NCBI RefSeq assembly: GCF_002019855.1
Contig: NZ_CM007717.1
Span: forward strand, 7,573,750-7,637,749
Reading direction: 5' to 3'
Origin: Streptomyces antibioticus
GTDB lineage: Bacteria > Actinomycetota > Actinomycetes > Streptomycetales > Streptomycetaceae
Length of the DNA stretch: 64,000 nt
Shown in pieces: positions 34,310 to 42,171 of the stretch. Positions within the stretch are counted from its first letter, which is position 1; each line of letters starts with the position of its first letter. The position numbers and the translations under genes were made by a program. A model generated the notes under the pieces. That model made no database searches. It was not told the origin of the DNA and was given only the letters and a program-made list of their open reading frames with translations.

Positions 34310-34342
34310 CGACATGCGACACCCTCAGGAGGACCGCCGCCC

Positions 34343-36112
34343 ATGGCGTCGTCGTACGAACGACCGCTCGACCACCGCTACCGCGGCGAGCACCCGATCC
34401 GCACCCTCGCCTACCTCCTCCGCGCCGACCGCCGCAGCCTGGCCTTCGCGGTCGTCGTCTTCACGGTCAAGCACAGCCCCATCTGGCTGCTGCCGCTGAT
34501 CACCGCGTCCATCATCGACACCGTCGTCCAGCACCAGCCGATCGACCGGCTGTGGACCAGCACCGCCGTCATCCTGTTCATCCTGCTCGTCAACTACCCC
34601 CTGCACCTGCTGTACGTCCGCCTCCTCTACGGCAGCGTCCGCCGCATGGGCACCGCGCTGCGCTCCGCCCTGTGCACCCGGATGCAGCAGTTGTCCATCG
34701 GCTACCACTCCCGGGTCAGCGCCGGAGTCCTCCAGGCCAAGGTGGTGCGGGACGTCGAGACCGTCGAGCAGATGGTCCAGCAGACCGCCGAACAGGGCCT
34801 GGGCGCGGTCACCGTGCTCACCGGCGGCCTCGTCATCATCGCCGTCCGCACCCCCGAGTTCGTGCCCGTCTTCCTGCTCGTCGTGCCCGCCGCGGCCCTC
34901 CTCGTGGACCGCCTCCGGGCCCGACTGCGCGCCCACAACGAGAACTTCCGCCACGAGGTGGAGACCCTCTCCTCCCGCGTCACCGAGATGACCCGGCTCA
35001 TCCCGGTCACCCGCGCCCACGGCCTGGAGGGCAAGGCCCTGCGCCGCATGGACGGCACGCTGAGCCGGCTGCTCACCTCCGGCATGCGCCTCGACCTCCT
35101 CAACGGCCGTGTCGGCTCGCTGGCCTGGGTCCTGCTCAACGTGATCGGCGTGCTCGTCCTCGCCGGCGCCGCGCTGGTGTCGTACTACGGCGTCTGGGGC
35201 GTCAGCGCCGGCGACGTCGTGATGCTCAGCGCGTTCCTCACCACGCTCACCAACTCCACCACCACCCTCACCGGCCTCGCCCCCGTCATCGCCAAGGGGC
35301 TGGAGTCGGTCCGCTCGGTCGGCGAGGTCCTCCAGGCACCCGAACTGGAGGACAACGAGGGCAAGTCCGAGGTCACCACCCTGCGCGGCGCCGTCACCTT
35401 CGAGGACGTCGGCCACGCCTACGACGAAGACCGGCCCGCCGTCCGCGACTTCACCCTGACCGTCGCCCCCGGCGAGACCATCGCCCTGGTCGGCGCGTCC
35501 GGCGCGGGCAAGTCCACCGTCCTCAACCTCGTCATCGGCTTCATCCGGCCGACCACCGGACGGCTCCTCCTCGACGGCACCGACATGAGCACCCTCGACC
35601 TGCGCACCTACCGCCGGTTCGTGTCGGTCGTCCCCCAGGAGTCGATCCTCTTCGACGGCACGATCCGCGAGAACGTCGTCTACGGCAAGGAGGACGAGGC
35701 CGACGACGAGGCGGTCCGCGCCGCCCTGCGGGACGCCAACGCCCTGGAGTTCGTCGAACGGCTGCCGCAGGGCCTGGACACCCTCGTCGGCGACCGGGGC
35801 GCCCGGCTGTCCGGCGGGCAGAAACAGCGGCTCGCCATCGCCCGCGCCCTGATCCGCGACCCCAAGGTGCTCGTCCTCGACGAGGCGACCTCCGCCCTGG
35901 ACACCCGTTCGGAGGCGCTCGTCCAACAGGCACTCGCCCGTCTGCTGCACGGCCGGACCACCTTCGTCGTCGCCCACCGGCTGTCCACCGTGCGCGGCGC
36001 GGACCGCATCGTCGTGATGGGCGAGGGCCGCATCCTGGAGACCGGCACCCACGACGAACTCCTGCGCCGCGGCGGCCCGTACACCGAACTGCACAGCGGA
36101 CAGGTCGCATGA
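34343..36112 (+). CDS. ABC exporter (fused transmembrane and ATPase domains)
   Basis: This 589-residue half-transporter would act as a dimer. The N-terminal membrane domain has six helices (about residues 30-310). The C-terminal ATPase (about 350-585) has Walker A GASGAGKST, Q-loop VVPQESILFDGTIREN, signature LSGGQKQRLAIARAL, Walker B VLVLDEATSALD and switch His in VAHRLST. It is of the multidrug/peptide/lipid exporter type. Start: ATG 34343 with AGGAGG 10 nt upstream; the frame is open from 34175, but the upstream part carries the operator and no ribosome binding site. It lies 0.5 kb from the graspetide genes, but they are on the opposite strand with a terminator between, so a role in product export is only a possibility. 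Confidence 0.9.
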   Translation: MASSYERPLDHRYRGEHPIRTLAYLLRADRRSLAFAVVVFTVKHSPIWLLPLITASIIDTVVQHQPIDRLWTSTAVILFILLVNYPLHLLYVRLLYGSVRRMGTALRSALCTRMQQLSIGYHSRVSAGVLQAKVVRDVETVEQMVQQTAEQGLGAVTVLTGGLVIIAVRTPEFVPVFLLVVPAAALLVDRLRARLRAHNENFRHEVETLSSRVTEMTRLIPVTRAHGLEGKALRRMDGTLSRLLTSGMRLDLLNGRVGSLAWVLLNVIGVLVLAGAALVSYYGVWGVSAGDVVMLSAFLTTLTNSTTTLTGLAPVIAKGLESVRSVGEVLQAPELEDNEGKSEVTTLRGAVTFEDVGHAYDEDRPAVRDFTLTVAPGETIALVGASGAGKSTVLNLVIGFIRPTTGRLLLDGTDMSTLDLRTYRRFVSVVPQESILFDGTIRENVVYGKEDEADDEAVRAALRDANALEFVERLPQGLDTLVGDRGARLSGGQKQRLAIARALIRDPKVLVLDEATSALDTRSEALVQQALARLLHGRTTFVVAHRLSTVRGADRIVVMGEGRILETGTHDELLRRGGPYTELHSGQVA

Positions 36113-36276
36113 CACACCGTTACGACCATGTGTCACGCCCCGTCGTCGGTCGTGTCGCCCTCGGTAACGGCGCCGATGGCGGGATCATGCCCCCGGCGGG
36201 TGACATGTCCGCCCGGCGTGCATGAAACGCCCAGGTCCGGGCACACGCTGCGCAACAACCGTAGAGAGGGGCGCCC

Positions 36277-36516
36277 GTGATCGTTCCGGACCCGAAGGTC
36301 GCCAGGACGTTGCTGACCCGGTACGCGACGCTGAGGATCGCTCAGTCCGAGGGGGAACGGCCGGAGACGGCTCGTGAACTCAAGGACGTGACCTACACGC
36401 TGTGCGTGCTGATGGGGACGTCCGACGTCGGGGAGGCGGTCGCCGCCGCCGACGCGCTGCTCGCGCCGGCGGGCGCGGTCAGGACGGCCGGCCCGGGACT
36501 GTCCCTGGCCGTCTGA
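36277..36516 (+). CDS. DUF5133 domain protein
   Basis: This 79-residue protein matches the small Streptomyces DUF5133 family. It begins with a short PDPKVARTLLTRYATLRI helix, and ARELKDVTYTLCVLMGTSDV is the conserved part. The rest is an Ala-rich helix and a short disordered tail. Members are often found near stress, development or regulatory genes, but no biochemical role is established to my knowledge. The start is GTG 36277 with GAGGGG about 7 nt upstream. It has its own strong hairpin terminator 10 nt past the stop and appears to be monocistronic. Confidence 0.8.
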   Translation: MIVPDPKVARTLLTRYATLRIAQSEGERPETARELKDVTYTLCVLMGTSDVGEAVAAADALLAPAGAVRTAGPGLSLAV

Positions 36517-36526
36517 GGGACCTGAT

Positions 36527-36571
36527 CCGGCGCCGGCCGAAGCCTTTCCCTCGGGCTTCGGCCGGCGCCGG
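36527..36571. terminator. Bidirectional terminator between DUF5133 and tgmB
   Basis: CCGGCGCCGGCCGAAGCC (36527-36544) and GGCTTCGGCCGGCGCCGG (36554-36571) form a perfect 18-bp stem with a 9-base loop. It lies 10 nt after the DUF5133 stop and 33 nt beyond the tgmB stop, so it serves both convergent units. Confidence 0.85.
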
Positions 36572-36604
36572 TGCGATGTCACGTCCGCTGGGTCCGGGGT
36601 GAGT

Positions 36605-37594
36605 TCAGGGGGCCACGGTGCCGCAGTGGTCGGCCCGCCGGAAGTCCCGCCGCGCGGGTGGCGGCCCCGACAGCCACTCCGCGATGGTGCGGGCGATCGG
36701 CTGACCCGTGTCCACCTCCACGAACCCGAACTGCCCCGACTGGTTGCACTCCAGGAACCACCAGGTCCCGTCGCCGTCCTCGGCGAAGTCGAAGGCGCCG
36801 TAGGCCAGTTGCGCCTCCCGTAGGTACGTGCGCACCGCCTCGGCCAGCCGCGGCGCGATCTCGGCCGGCTGCCAGGGCGTGGCCGAGGGCGCGAACCGCA
36901 CGTCCACCACGTCCGGGTCGCCGCCCGGCACGGTCTCCTTGCGGGCCGCGAGCAGACGGTCCCCCACGGCCGTGAGCCGGATGTCGGCCCGCTTGGCGAC
37001 CCGGCGCTGGAGCAGCGTCGGACCGTAGGCCACGGCGGCGAAGTCGGCGCCCGGCGGGACCCGGGTGGTGGGCACCGCGCGCGGCGGATCCTGCGGATGA
37101 GCCCCGGACACCGGCTTGACCACCAGGTCCGGGAAGCGTTCGGCGAAGTCCCGCGCCGCCTGCGGGAACGACGTGATGAGCGTGGCGGGCACGGGCAGCC
37201 CGCTGAGCTGCGCGAGCCGTAGCTGCCACGGCTTGTGCCGGGCCCGTACGGCCGCGTCGGGATGGTTCATCCAGCGTGCCCCGGTGCCCCGGAGCATGCC
37301 GTACAGCGCCTGTGAGGACTCCTCCGTGAGCCACGGGGACGGCTCGGCCGCCCGGGCCGCCGCGTCACCCGGCCGGCGGACCCAGACGGAGCGCAGCCCG
37401 TCGAGACTCACCAGCCGGCCCGCGGACGACAGATGACCCCGGAAGGCACCGTGGACGTACTCCCCGGAGAGGGCGACGGTGCCGGTCAGATCGGCCGGAT
37501 CGAGCCGGACGACCGGGACGCCCACGGCGTTCAGGTGCACGACCACCATGTCCGCCGTGACGTCTTCTTCACAGGTCAGGATGAGCACGGTCAT
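36605..37594 (-). CDS. tgmB: ATP-grasp ribosomal peptide maturase (graspetide synthetase, SAV_5884 family)
   Basis: This 329-residue ATP-grasp enzyme is of the MvdD/TgmB type, which forms ester or amide links between acidic side chains and Thr/Ser/Lys side chains of a precursor peptide. The N-terminus MTVLILTCEEDVTADMVVVH and the segment LRSVWVRRPGD are typical of these maturases. ATP-grasp motifs include LVVKPVSG, TLLQRRVAKRADIRLTAVGD and the metal-binding YGAFDF and WWFLECNQSGQFGF. It starts 15 nt after the stop codon of the precursor gene, on the same strand, with a weak ribosome binding site (ACGGGTCG), so coupling to the precursor is likely. No methyltransferase partner is seen. Confidence 0.92.
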   Translation of the reverse strand: MTVLILTCEEDVTADMVVVHLNAVGVPVVRLDPADLTGTVALSGEYVHGAFRGHLSSAGRLVSLDGLRSVWVRRPGDAAARAAEPSPWLTEESSQALYGMLRGTGARWMNHPDAAVRARHKPWQLRLAQLSGLPVPATLITSFPQAARDFAERFPDLVVKPVSGAHPQDPPRAVPTTRVPPGADFAAVAYGPTLLQRRVAKRADIRLTAVGDRLLAARKETVPGGDPDVVDVRFAPSATPWQPAEIAPRLAEAVRTYLREAQLAYGAFDFAEDGDGTWWFLECNQSGQFGFVEVDTGQPIARTIAEWLSGPPPARRDFRRADHCGTVAP

Positions 37595-37609
37595 GTTCGC
37601 GACCCGTGG

Positions 37610-37801
37610 TCAGTCGTCGAAGTGGGTCTTGGACCCCGCAGTCGAGGTGGTCGTCCCCAGTTCTCTGAGCAGGGCGTGGTCGCGAGCGGCGACCCGGCCG
37701 TCGAGGAGTACGTTCAACTGCATTCCGGGGTCGTACGCGTATGGAGTGGCGAACTCCAACTCCGCCGCGGGGCGTGCGTAGTTGAGCGCGAACGGTTGCA
37801 T
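37610..37801 (-). CDS. tgmA: Graspetide precursor peptide (putative ATP-grasp-modified RiPP)
   Basis: This 63-residue precursor has the leader hallmark MQPFALNYARP at its start and YDPGMQLNVLLDGR in the middle, which the ligase is expected to recognise. The C-terminal core ends TTTSTAGSKTHFDD (residues 50-63). Thr50-52, Ser53, Thr54, Ser57, Lys58 and Thr59 can act as acceptors, and Asp62 and Asp63 as carboxyl donors. The STAGSKTHFDD ending is, from memory, conserved in the TIGR04186-type targets. The ATG at 37801 has GAGGGAGA four bases upstream. Crosslink number and pattern cannot be read from sequence. Confidence 0.9.
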   Translation of the reverse strand: MQPFALNYARPAAELEFATPYAYDPGMQLNVLLDGRVAARDHALLRELGTTTSTAGSKTHFDD

Positions 37802-37927
37802 GTTCTCTCCCTCGTCGGTACTGCCTCGATCAAGCGGTGCCGCTGTGCGACGTCACTCGGGCCCGCTGCCTTGGTGCGACCTTCAGTCATTAATACGGAT
37901 CGAACGGGTGATTGGTTTCCTTACTCT

Positions 37928-37939
37928 CCGTGATCACGG
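37928..37939. promoter_or_regulatory. Palindrome upstream of the graspetide genes
   Basis: CCGTGATCACGG is a perfect 12-bp palindrome, 127 nt upstream of the tgmA ATG. Between it and the gene, TATTAA (37890-37895 on the - strand) is the best -10 candidate, which would place the palindrome near -50, a typical activator position. No regulator gene is adjacent. Confidence 0.4.
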
Positions 37940-38034
37940 TCGAGTTCGGACCCAAGCAGGGCTCGGAGCAGGGGAGATGGACCGGGTGGAGCGTGAAAAC
38001 GACTTCAGCGAACGTCAGTTGAGGTCGGTTGAGG

Positions 38035-38316
38035 TCAGTTGAGGGACTCCGCGCGCCCGGGAGTACGGCGCATCGAGCGCAGGGCGAGCAGCAGGACTCC
38101 GATGTCGTCGAGGTACACCGGATCGGGCAGCACATCGGCCGGGAGGACGAAATAGGCGACCGCGCCCCAGAACACCCAGCGCGGCCCGGTGGGGAGCCCG
38201 GCCCGCCGCAGGCCCCGACGGGCCCGGACCAGCCGCACCAGCACCAGCACGGCCCCGCCGAGCAGGGCCGCGGCCAGCACGGCGCCGATGACGACGAGCG
38301 TGGTGGTCGTGTCCAC
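38035..38316 (-). CDS. DUF1232 (YkvA-like) membrane protein
   Basis: This 93-residue protein has a first hydrophobic helix (LVVIGAVLAAALLGGAVLVLV, here noted as residues 7-27 only by its ends LVVIG and AVLVLV). A basic loop RLVRARRGLRRAG follows, and then the DUF1232 core WVFWGAVAYFVLPADVLPDP with the downstream YLDDIGVLLLALRSM. DUF1232 proteins are small membrane proteins of unknown function. I start at GTG 38316, where the membrane segment begins and GGAGGGAGAGGG lies upstream; the longer open frame to 38529 is out of character. It is on the same strand as tgmAB but 233 nt upstream, with a separate promoter region. Confidence 0.82.
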   Translation of the reverse strand: MDTTTTLVVIGAVLAAALLGGAVLVLVRLVRARRGLRRAGLPTGPRWVFWGAVAYFVLPADVLPDPVYLDDIGVLLLALRSMRRTPGRAESLN

Positions 38317-38587
38317 GTGCCCTCTCCCTCCGCTGCGGGGGTCGCCCGACGGTGTTGTGCTCCCCGTTGTCGGTTTCCCCGCTTTGGGCCCCCGAACTCC
38401 CGCTTCCGCCGGGATTACCGCATCGTACGCGTGAGCGAGGCGCACGCCGGTCGGTACGCGCCCCCTCACACGAGTGCTCCGGCCGGGTGGCGGGGGGTGC
38501 CATATGCCCGTAGTAATGGTCAGCGTCACATCGCGTGTCGCACCTCGGGGGCGCAGGAGCGACCGCAGCCTTCAGAGAGAGCACAGA

Positions 38588-39496
38588 ATGATCACCCGCT
38601 CCACCGGCACCACCCGTCCCACCGGCTCGACTCGCCCGGCCACGGCCCGAGCCGTTCCGCCCCTCCCCGGCACGCCCACGGCGGCCGCCACCCCGTACCC
38701 CGACCCCGTCGACGGCCTGCTGCACGCCGCCGCGGCCCACCGGCCGCTGGAGGACGTCGCCCGGCTCATCACCATGCTCGAACAGTCCGAGGAGTGCACG
38801 GACGCGGCGGCCGGCGTCCTGCGCGCCGCCGGCACCAGCCGTTCCCTGGAGGACGTGTCCCGCCTGGTGACCGTCCTCTCCCGCGCACCGCACCCCGCGG
38901 ACCACACCGGCCACATGATCCGCGCCGCGGCCGAACACCGTCCGGTGGAGGAGGTCGCGGAACTCGTCGGGCGCCTGACGCGGGAGCGGGGGCGGGAGCA
39001 GGAGGGGCGGCCGGTCGGGCCGTCGCCGACGGCCGCCGACATCGACGCGTCACGACCCCGTCGTTCCGACGCGCCAGGTCCGGCGACGAGGTGGACGGCG
39101 GCATCGGTCCTGACCGCCTGTGGGATCTCTCACATTCCGGTGCACCCGGACGGCGTCCCGCTCACCGCCCTCGTGATCGCCTGGGCACTGTCGGTGCTGT
39201 GCCTGCTGGCGGCGGTGCCGCTGTCCCGCGGGCCGGTGCCGACGGCGGCGGCCGTGGCGGGAGTGCTGGCGCCCCTGGCCCTGCTGGCCGCGCAGCTCCT
39301 GTCCGGCCGCGTGGCGGCCCTGTCCGGACTGCCGGAAGCGGCCCTTGCCCCGCCGTGGGCCGCGGCGGCGACGGCGGTGTGCGCGGCGCTGACTGCGCTC
39401 TGCGCGCTGCTGGTCCGGGTGTTCGGTGACCGGCGCGACCGGGACGCCGAGCCGCGAGACGCGGGGACGGTGCCCGAGGCGGCGGCGACGGACTGA
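38588..39496 (+). CDS. Hypothetical protein with helical repeats and a membrane C-terminus
   Basis: This 302-residue protein has a disordered Thr/Pro-rich N-terminus, then three related helical repeats of about 35 residues (roughly 43-135). Each contains AAA.HRPLEDVARLI-type sequence: HRPLEDVARLITMLEQ, SRSLEDVSRLVTVLSR and HRPVEEVAELVGRLTR. After a charged linker there are about four hydrophobic helices (residues 195-285) and an acidic tail. The repeats suggest a protein-interaction module on the cytoplasmic side of the membrane. Start: ATG 38588 with AGAGAGAG about 7 nt upstream. Function is unknown; a terminator follows. Confidence 0.72.
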   Translation: MITRSTGTTRPTGSTRPATARAVPPLPGTPTAAATPYPDPVDGLLHAAAAHRPLEDVARLITMLEQSEECTDAAAGVLRAAGTSRSLEDVSRLVTVLSRAPHPADHTGHMIRAAAEHRPVEEVAELVGRLTRERGREQEGRPVGPSPTAADIDASRPRRSDAPGPATRWTAASVLTACGISHIPVHPDGVPLTALVIAWALSVLCLLAAVPLSRGPVPTAAAVAGVLAPLALLAAQLLSGRVAALSGLPEAALAPPWAAAATAVCAALTALCALLVRVFGDRRDRDAEPRDAGTVPEAAATD

Positions 39497-39510
39497 CGTC
39501 CGCTCACGGG

Positions 39511-39546
39511 CCGGGCCGCCGACGAAACCTTTCGTCGACGGCCCGG
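39511..39546. terminator. Bidirectional terminator
   Basis: CCGGGCCGCCGACGAA (39511-39526) and TTCGTCGACGGCCCGG (39531-39546) form a 16-bp stem with one mismatch or wobble and the loop ACCT. It lies 14 nt after one gene and 15 nt from the end of the convergent gene. Confidence 0.8.
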
Positions 39547-39561
39547 CTGCCGCTTCGGCGC

Positions 39562-40770
39562 CTAGCGGCTGGTGGCGTCGGACGAGGCGGGCGCGTCCGG
39601 AGCGGCTCCGGCGTCGGCCGGCTCCTGGGCACTCTTGGCCGGATGGGGGATGACGGGGACGAGCCCCTTGCCCTTGGTGGACTCCTTGAAGCGCTCCAGG
39701 GTGCGGCCCAACTGCTGGAAGGGCTGGAAGGACGAACCGCCCCGCTTGGACTGCGGCCGGCTCGGACCCGGGTCACCGGCCTCGGCGGCGGCCTCGCGGT
39801 AGTAGGTGAGCGCCTCGTGGGCCTGTTCGGCGGCCTCCCGGTACAGGTCCCGGGACTGCGTCATCGCCTCCAGAGCCTCCTTGTACATGGCGATCAGCTC
39901 ACGGGCCCGGGCGAGTTCCTCCTGCGGGGTCAGCAGCCGCCACTGCTCCCGCAGCAGGGTGAGCGCGGCGTCGCCGCCCTCCGGGAGCGGCCGGGCCAGG
40001 GCCGCGAACCGCCGTACCGCGTCGAGCACTTCGGTGGGATGACTGCCGTCGAGGAACACGCTGCGGACGGAGAAGTCGTCGGGGTCGTAGCCGTCGAGGG
40101 CCGGGGAACCGGGCAGTACGAGCGCGCCGCCGCGCGGCACTTCCACGCCGAATTCCTTGAGCGCCCAGTTCACCGTACGCAACTGGTGCGGCGCGGCGCG
40201 TAGTTCCACCACGCGGTGGTGGAGGCCGGGCGGGAGCAGCGGGACGAGGGAACGGCGGCCGCGTTCGTCGGGGGTCATCGCCTCGTGGACGACGAGCGGG
40301 ACGGTCCAGGTGTCGCGCAGGGCGCCCCGGAGGGTGCGGCGCAGTTCCTTGTCGTCGGCGGGGAGGGGGTTGGTGTCGAGGAAGCGCAGTCCGGTGACGG
40401 TCTCGTGGCCCCAGGCGGAGTCCGTGTCCCAGGGCCAGAACATGGTGACGGGCGACGGCCATCGCGCGTCCCAGGACCGCTCGGCCTCGGCGACCAGCGT
40501 CCACTCCTGCCCCCGGCCGGACCATTCCGTGAGGTTCAGCCGGGCCCGGACGGTGATGTCCTCCGGCAGCAGCCAGCGGGCCTCGAAGGCCAGCTCCCCC
40601 TCGGCCGTGTCGGCGTCGGGCAGCTCGACGAAGTCGAGGAGCGTCCCGGCGTCCTTGAGTTCCTGGAGGTGCCCGCGCAGGACGTCCGGGGCGGCGGGAC
40701 CGGTGTGACGGCCACGGCCGAGCCAGACCGTGGCGGGAGTCGGGGGCGGGACGGTCGCGGAGATGAGCAT
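39562..40770 (-). CDS. Hypothetical protein (402 residues)
   Basis: This large soluble protein is not one I recognise. The first 300 residues look globular, with FEARWLLPEDITVRARLNL, RSWDARWPSPVTMFWPWDTD and LRTVNWALKEFGVEVPRGGA. Residues about 300-350 form an extended helix or coiled coil (ELARARELIAMYKEALEAMT then SRDLYREAAEQAHEALTYYR). The last 60 are a disordered Pro/Ser/Ala tail. The acyclic terpenoid-like or enzyme motifs I looked for are absent. The ATG at 40770 is in a long divergent-type leader. It ends at a bidirectional terminator. It could be a structural or phage-type accessory protein, but nothing supports a specific role. Confidence 0.6.
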   Translation of the reverse strand: MLISATVPPPTPATVWLGRGRHTGPAAPDVLRGHLQELKDAGTLLDFVELPDADTAEGELAFEARWLLPEDITVRARLNLTEWSGRGQEWTLVAEAERSWDARWPSPVTMFWPWDTDSAWGHETVTGLRFLDTNPLPADDKELRRTLRGALRDTWTVPLVVHEAMTPDERGRRSLVPLLPPGLHHRVVELRAAPHQLRTVNWALKEFGVEVPRGGALVLPGSPALDGYDPDDFSVRSVFLDGSHPTEVLDAVRRFAALARPLPEGGDAALTLLREQWRLLTPQEELARARELIAMYKEALEAMTQSRDLYREAAEQAHEALTYYREAAAEAGDPGPSRPQSKRGGSSFQPFQQLGRTLERFKESTKGKGLVPVIPHPAKSAQEPADAGAAPDAPASSDATSR

Positions 40771-41065
40771 GGGTCCGTTCGGTGAGAGACGGGCGGGGCG
40801 ATGGGCGTATGTCCCAGTATCGCGCGCCGCGGGGTGTGCGTGACCAGGCGGGTCCGGGCGTGAGGGGCCCGGTGTGCCGGGTCACTCGGCGGTGCCGGGG
40901 GTGCCCGGCAGAGGGGTGCCTTCCCCGGAGCCCGCCCCCGCACGCGTCCTGACCCCGCACAACTGTCGGCGCGGTCGCCGCACACGGGGTGTGACCGCTT
41001 CACCACGGCAGGACACCCCGCACACATGTACCCGCCACCCGGGTCCCCCCGACAATCGAACACGC
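40771..41065. other. Intergenic DNA without a visible gene
   Basis: The 351-bp gap at 40771-41121 separates two - strand genes. Apart from the hairpin at 41066-41106 I see only G+C-rich sequence, with no ribosome binding site followed by plausible codons, no RNA gene and no clear -35/-10 pair. The promoter of the 402-residue gene should lie here. Confidence 0.5.
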
Positions 41066-41106
41066 GGCAGGGCCCGCCCACCATCCGCGTCGGGGCGAGC
41101 CCTGCC
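41066..41106 (-). terminator. Hairpin after the AraC gene
   Basis: GGCAGGGC (41066-41073) pairs with GCCCTGCC (41099-41106), and CGCCC (41075-41079) pairs with GGGCG (41093-41097) inside. It begins 15 nt past the AraC stop codon on the - strand. Confidence 0.55.
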
Positions 41107-41121
41107 CACACCGCCCCCGCC

Positions 41122-42021
41122 TCAGGGAATCCCACCCACGGACCGCCGCAGCCGAACGGCATCCTGACTGGGCGGCACACCGAACTGCCGTCGGTACTCA
41201 CGGCTGAACTGCGACGGATTGTCGTACCCGACCCGCTGCCCGACCCCGGTGACGTCCCCAGGCCGCGTAGCGAGCAGCAGCCGGGCCTCCTGGAGCCGGA
41301 TCTGCTTCTGGAACTGGATGGGGCTCATCGCCGTCACCGTCTGGAAGTTGCGGTAGAAGGCCGACACGCTCATCCCGGACAGCCGCGCCACGTCCTCGAC
41401 CCGGAACGGCTGCGCGTAGTGCTCGCGGATCCAGCGCACGGCCCGGGAGACATGGCTCAGGCCGCTGTCGGCGAGGCCGAGTTGGCGGACCGTGGCGCCC
41501 TGCTCACCGGTGATCAGCCGCCACAGGATCTCGCGCTTGATCATCGGAGCCAGGACGGGCCGGTCGCGCGGCTCATCGAGCAGACGCAGCAGCCGGACCA
41601 CGGCGTCCAGCAGCGCGGCGGGGGCGTCGCTGACCGCGATCCCGGGCGACGCGCCCGCACCGCCACGCGGAGCGGCCCTGCCCCCCTGCCCCGCCTCGAT
41701 CAGCAGCTCGGCGACGGCGGACGGTTCCAGCGTCAGCCCGAACCCCAACGCGGGCCTCTCGGGTTCGGCCCGCAGGAACTGCCCGGTGACGGGCAGATCC
41801 ACGGACGCGACCAGATACTGTCCGGCCCCGTACTCGAACACCCGGTCGCCCAGCGCGAGGCGTTTGGCACCCTGGGCGATGACCGCCAGGACCGTGCCGG
41901 ACATGGAGGGCGCCGGCGGATCCGACCGGTCGACCTTCGAGATGAGGACGCCGTCGACGGCGGTCGTGCAGTCGGGCCGGGCGTGCCGGTCCAGCAGGGT
42001 GCGCAGCTCGTCCAGAGGCAT
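41122..42021 (-). CDS. AraC family transcriptional regulator
   Basis: This 299-residue regulator has an N-terminal cupin-like AraC_N domain (about residues 20-165, with VLAVIAQGAKRLALGDRVFE and YLVASVDLPVTGQF) and a C-terminal pair of HTH motifs. The latter are AVRWIREHYAQPFRVEDVAR, LSGMSVSAFYRNFQTVTAMS and VGYDNPSQFSREYRRQFGVP. I start at ATG 42021, where the cupin part begins; an in-frame ATG at 42078 would add 19 residues and overlap the palindrome. It is divergent from the SDR gene, and this AraC_N/SDR pairing is common: the regulator usually activates the neighbouring reductase gene in response to a small electrophile or alcohol. Confidence 0.9.
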   Translation of the reverse strand: MPLDELRTLLDRHARPDCTTAVDGVLISKVDRSDPPAPSMSGTVLAVIAQGAKRLALGDRVFEYGAGQYLVASVDLPVTGQFLRAEPERPALGFGLTLEPSAVAELLIEAGQGGRAAPRGGAGASPGIAVSDAPAALLDAVVRLLRLLDEPRDRPVLAPMIKREILWRLITGEQGATVRQLGLADSGLSHVSRAVRWIREHYAQPFRVEDVARLSGMSVSAFYRNFQTVTAMSPIQFQKQIRLQEARLLLATRPGDVTGVGQRVGYDNPSQFSREYRRQFGVPPSQDAVRLRRSVGGIP

Positions 42022-42052
42022 ACGGACAGTGCAGCACGGCCGCGCGCCGCGA

Positions 42053-42068
42053 CTCCCGGATCCGGGAG
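42053..42068. promoter_or_regulatory. Palindrome in the AraC/SDR divergent region
   Basis: CTCCCGGATCCGGGAG is a perfect 16-bp palindrome between the two divergent starts. On the + strand, GTGCAA (42073-42078) and TCTAAC (42096-42101) are 17 bases apart and could be the SDR promoter, placing the palindrome just upstream of its -35, suited to AraC-type activation. Confidence 0.45.
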
Positions 42069-42171
42069 GATCGTGCAAGTACCGGCGAGCATCGTTCTAA
42101 CATCTCCGCAGCTCAGGCGGCTTGAATGGAGGAAGTTCACCCATACGGCACTACTCCCCAGGAGGAACATC

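Noticed and set aside
37433..37933. Plus-strand frame opposite tgmA
   Set aside because: The minus strand has the precursor and ligase with family motifs and a good ribosome binding site; the plus frame shows none.
40536..41201. Minus-strand frame filling the 351-bp gap at 40771-41121
   Set aside because: Composition is Cys/Arg/Pro-rich without pattern and it overlaps two convincing genes in other frames.
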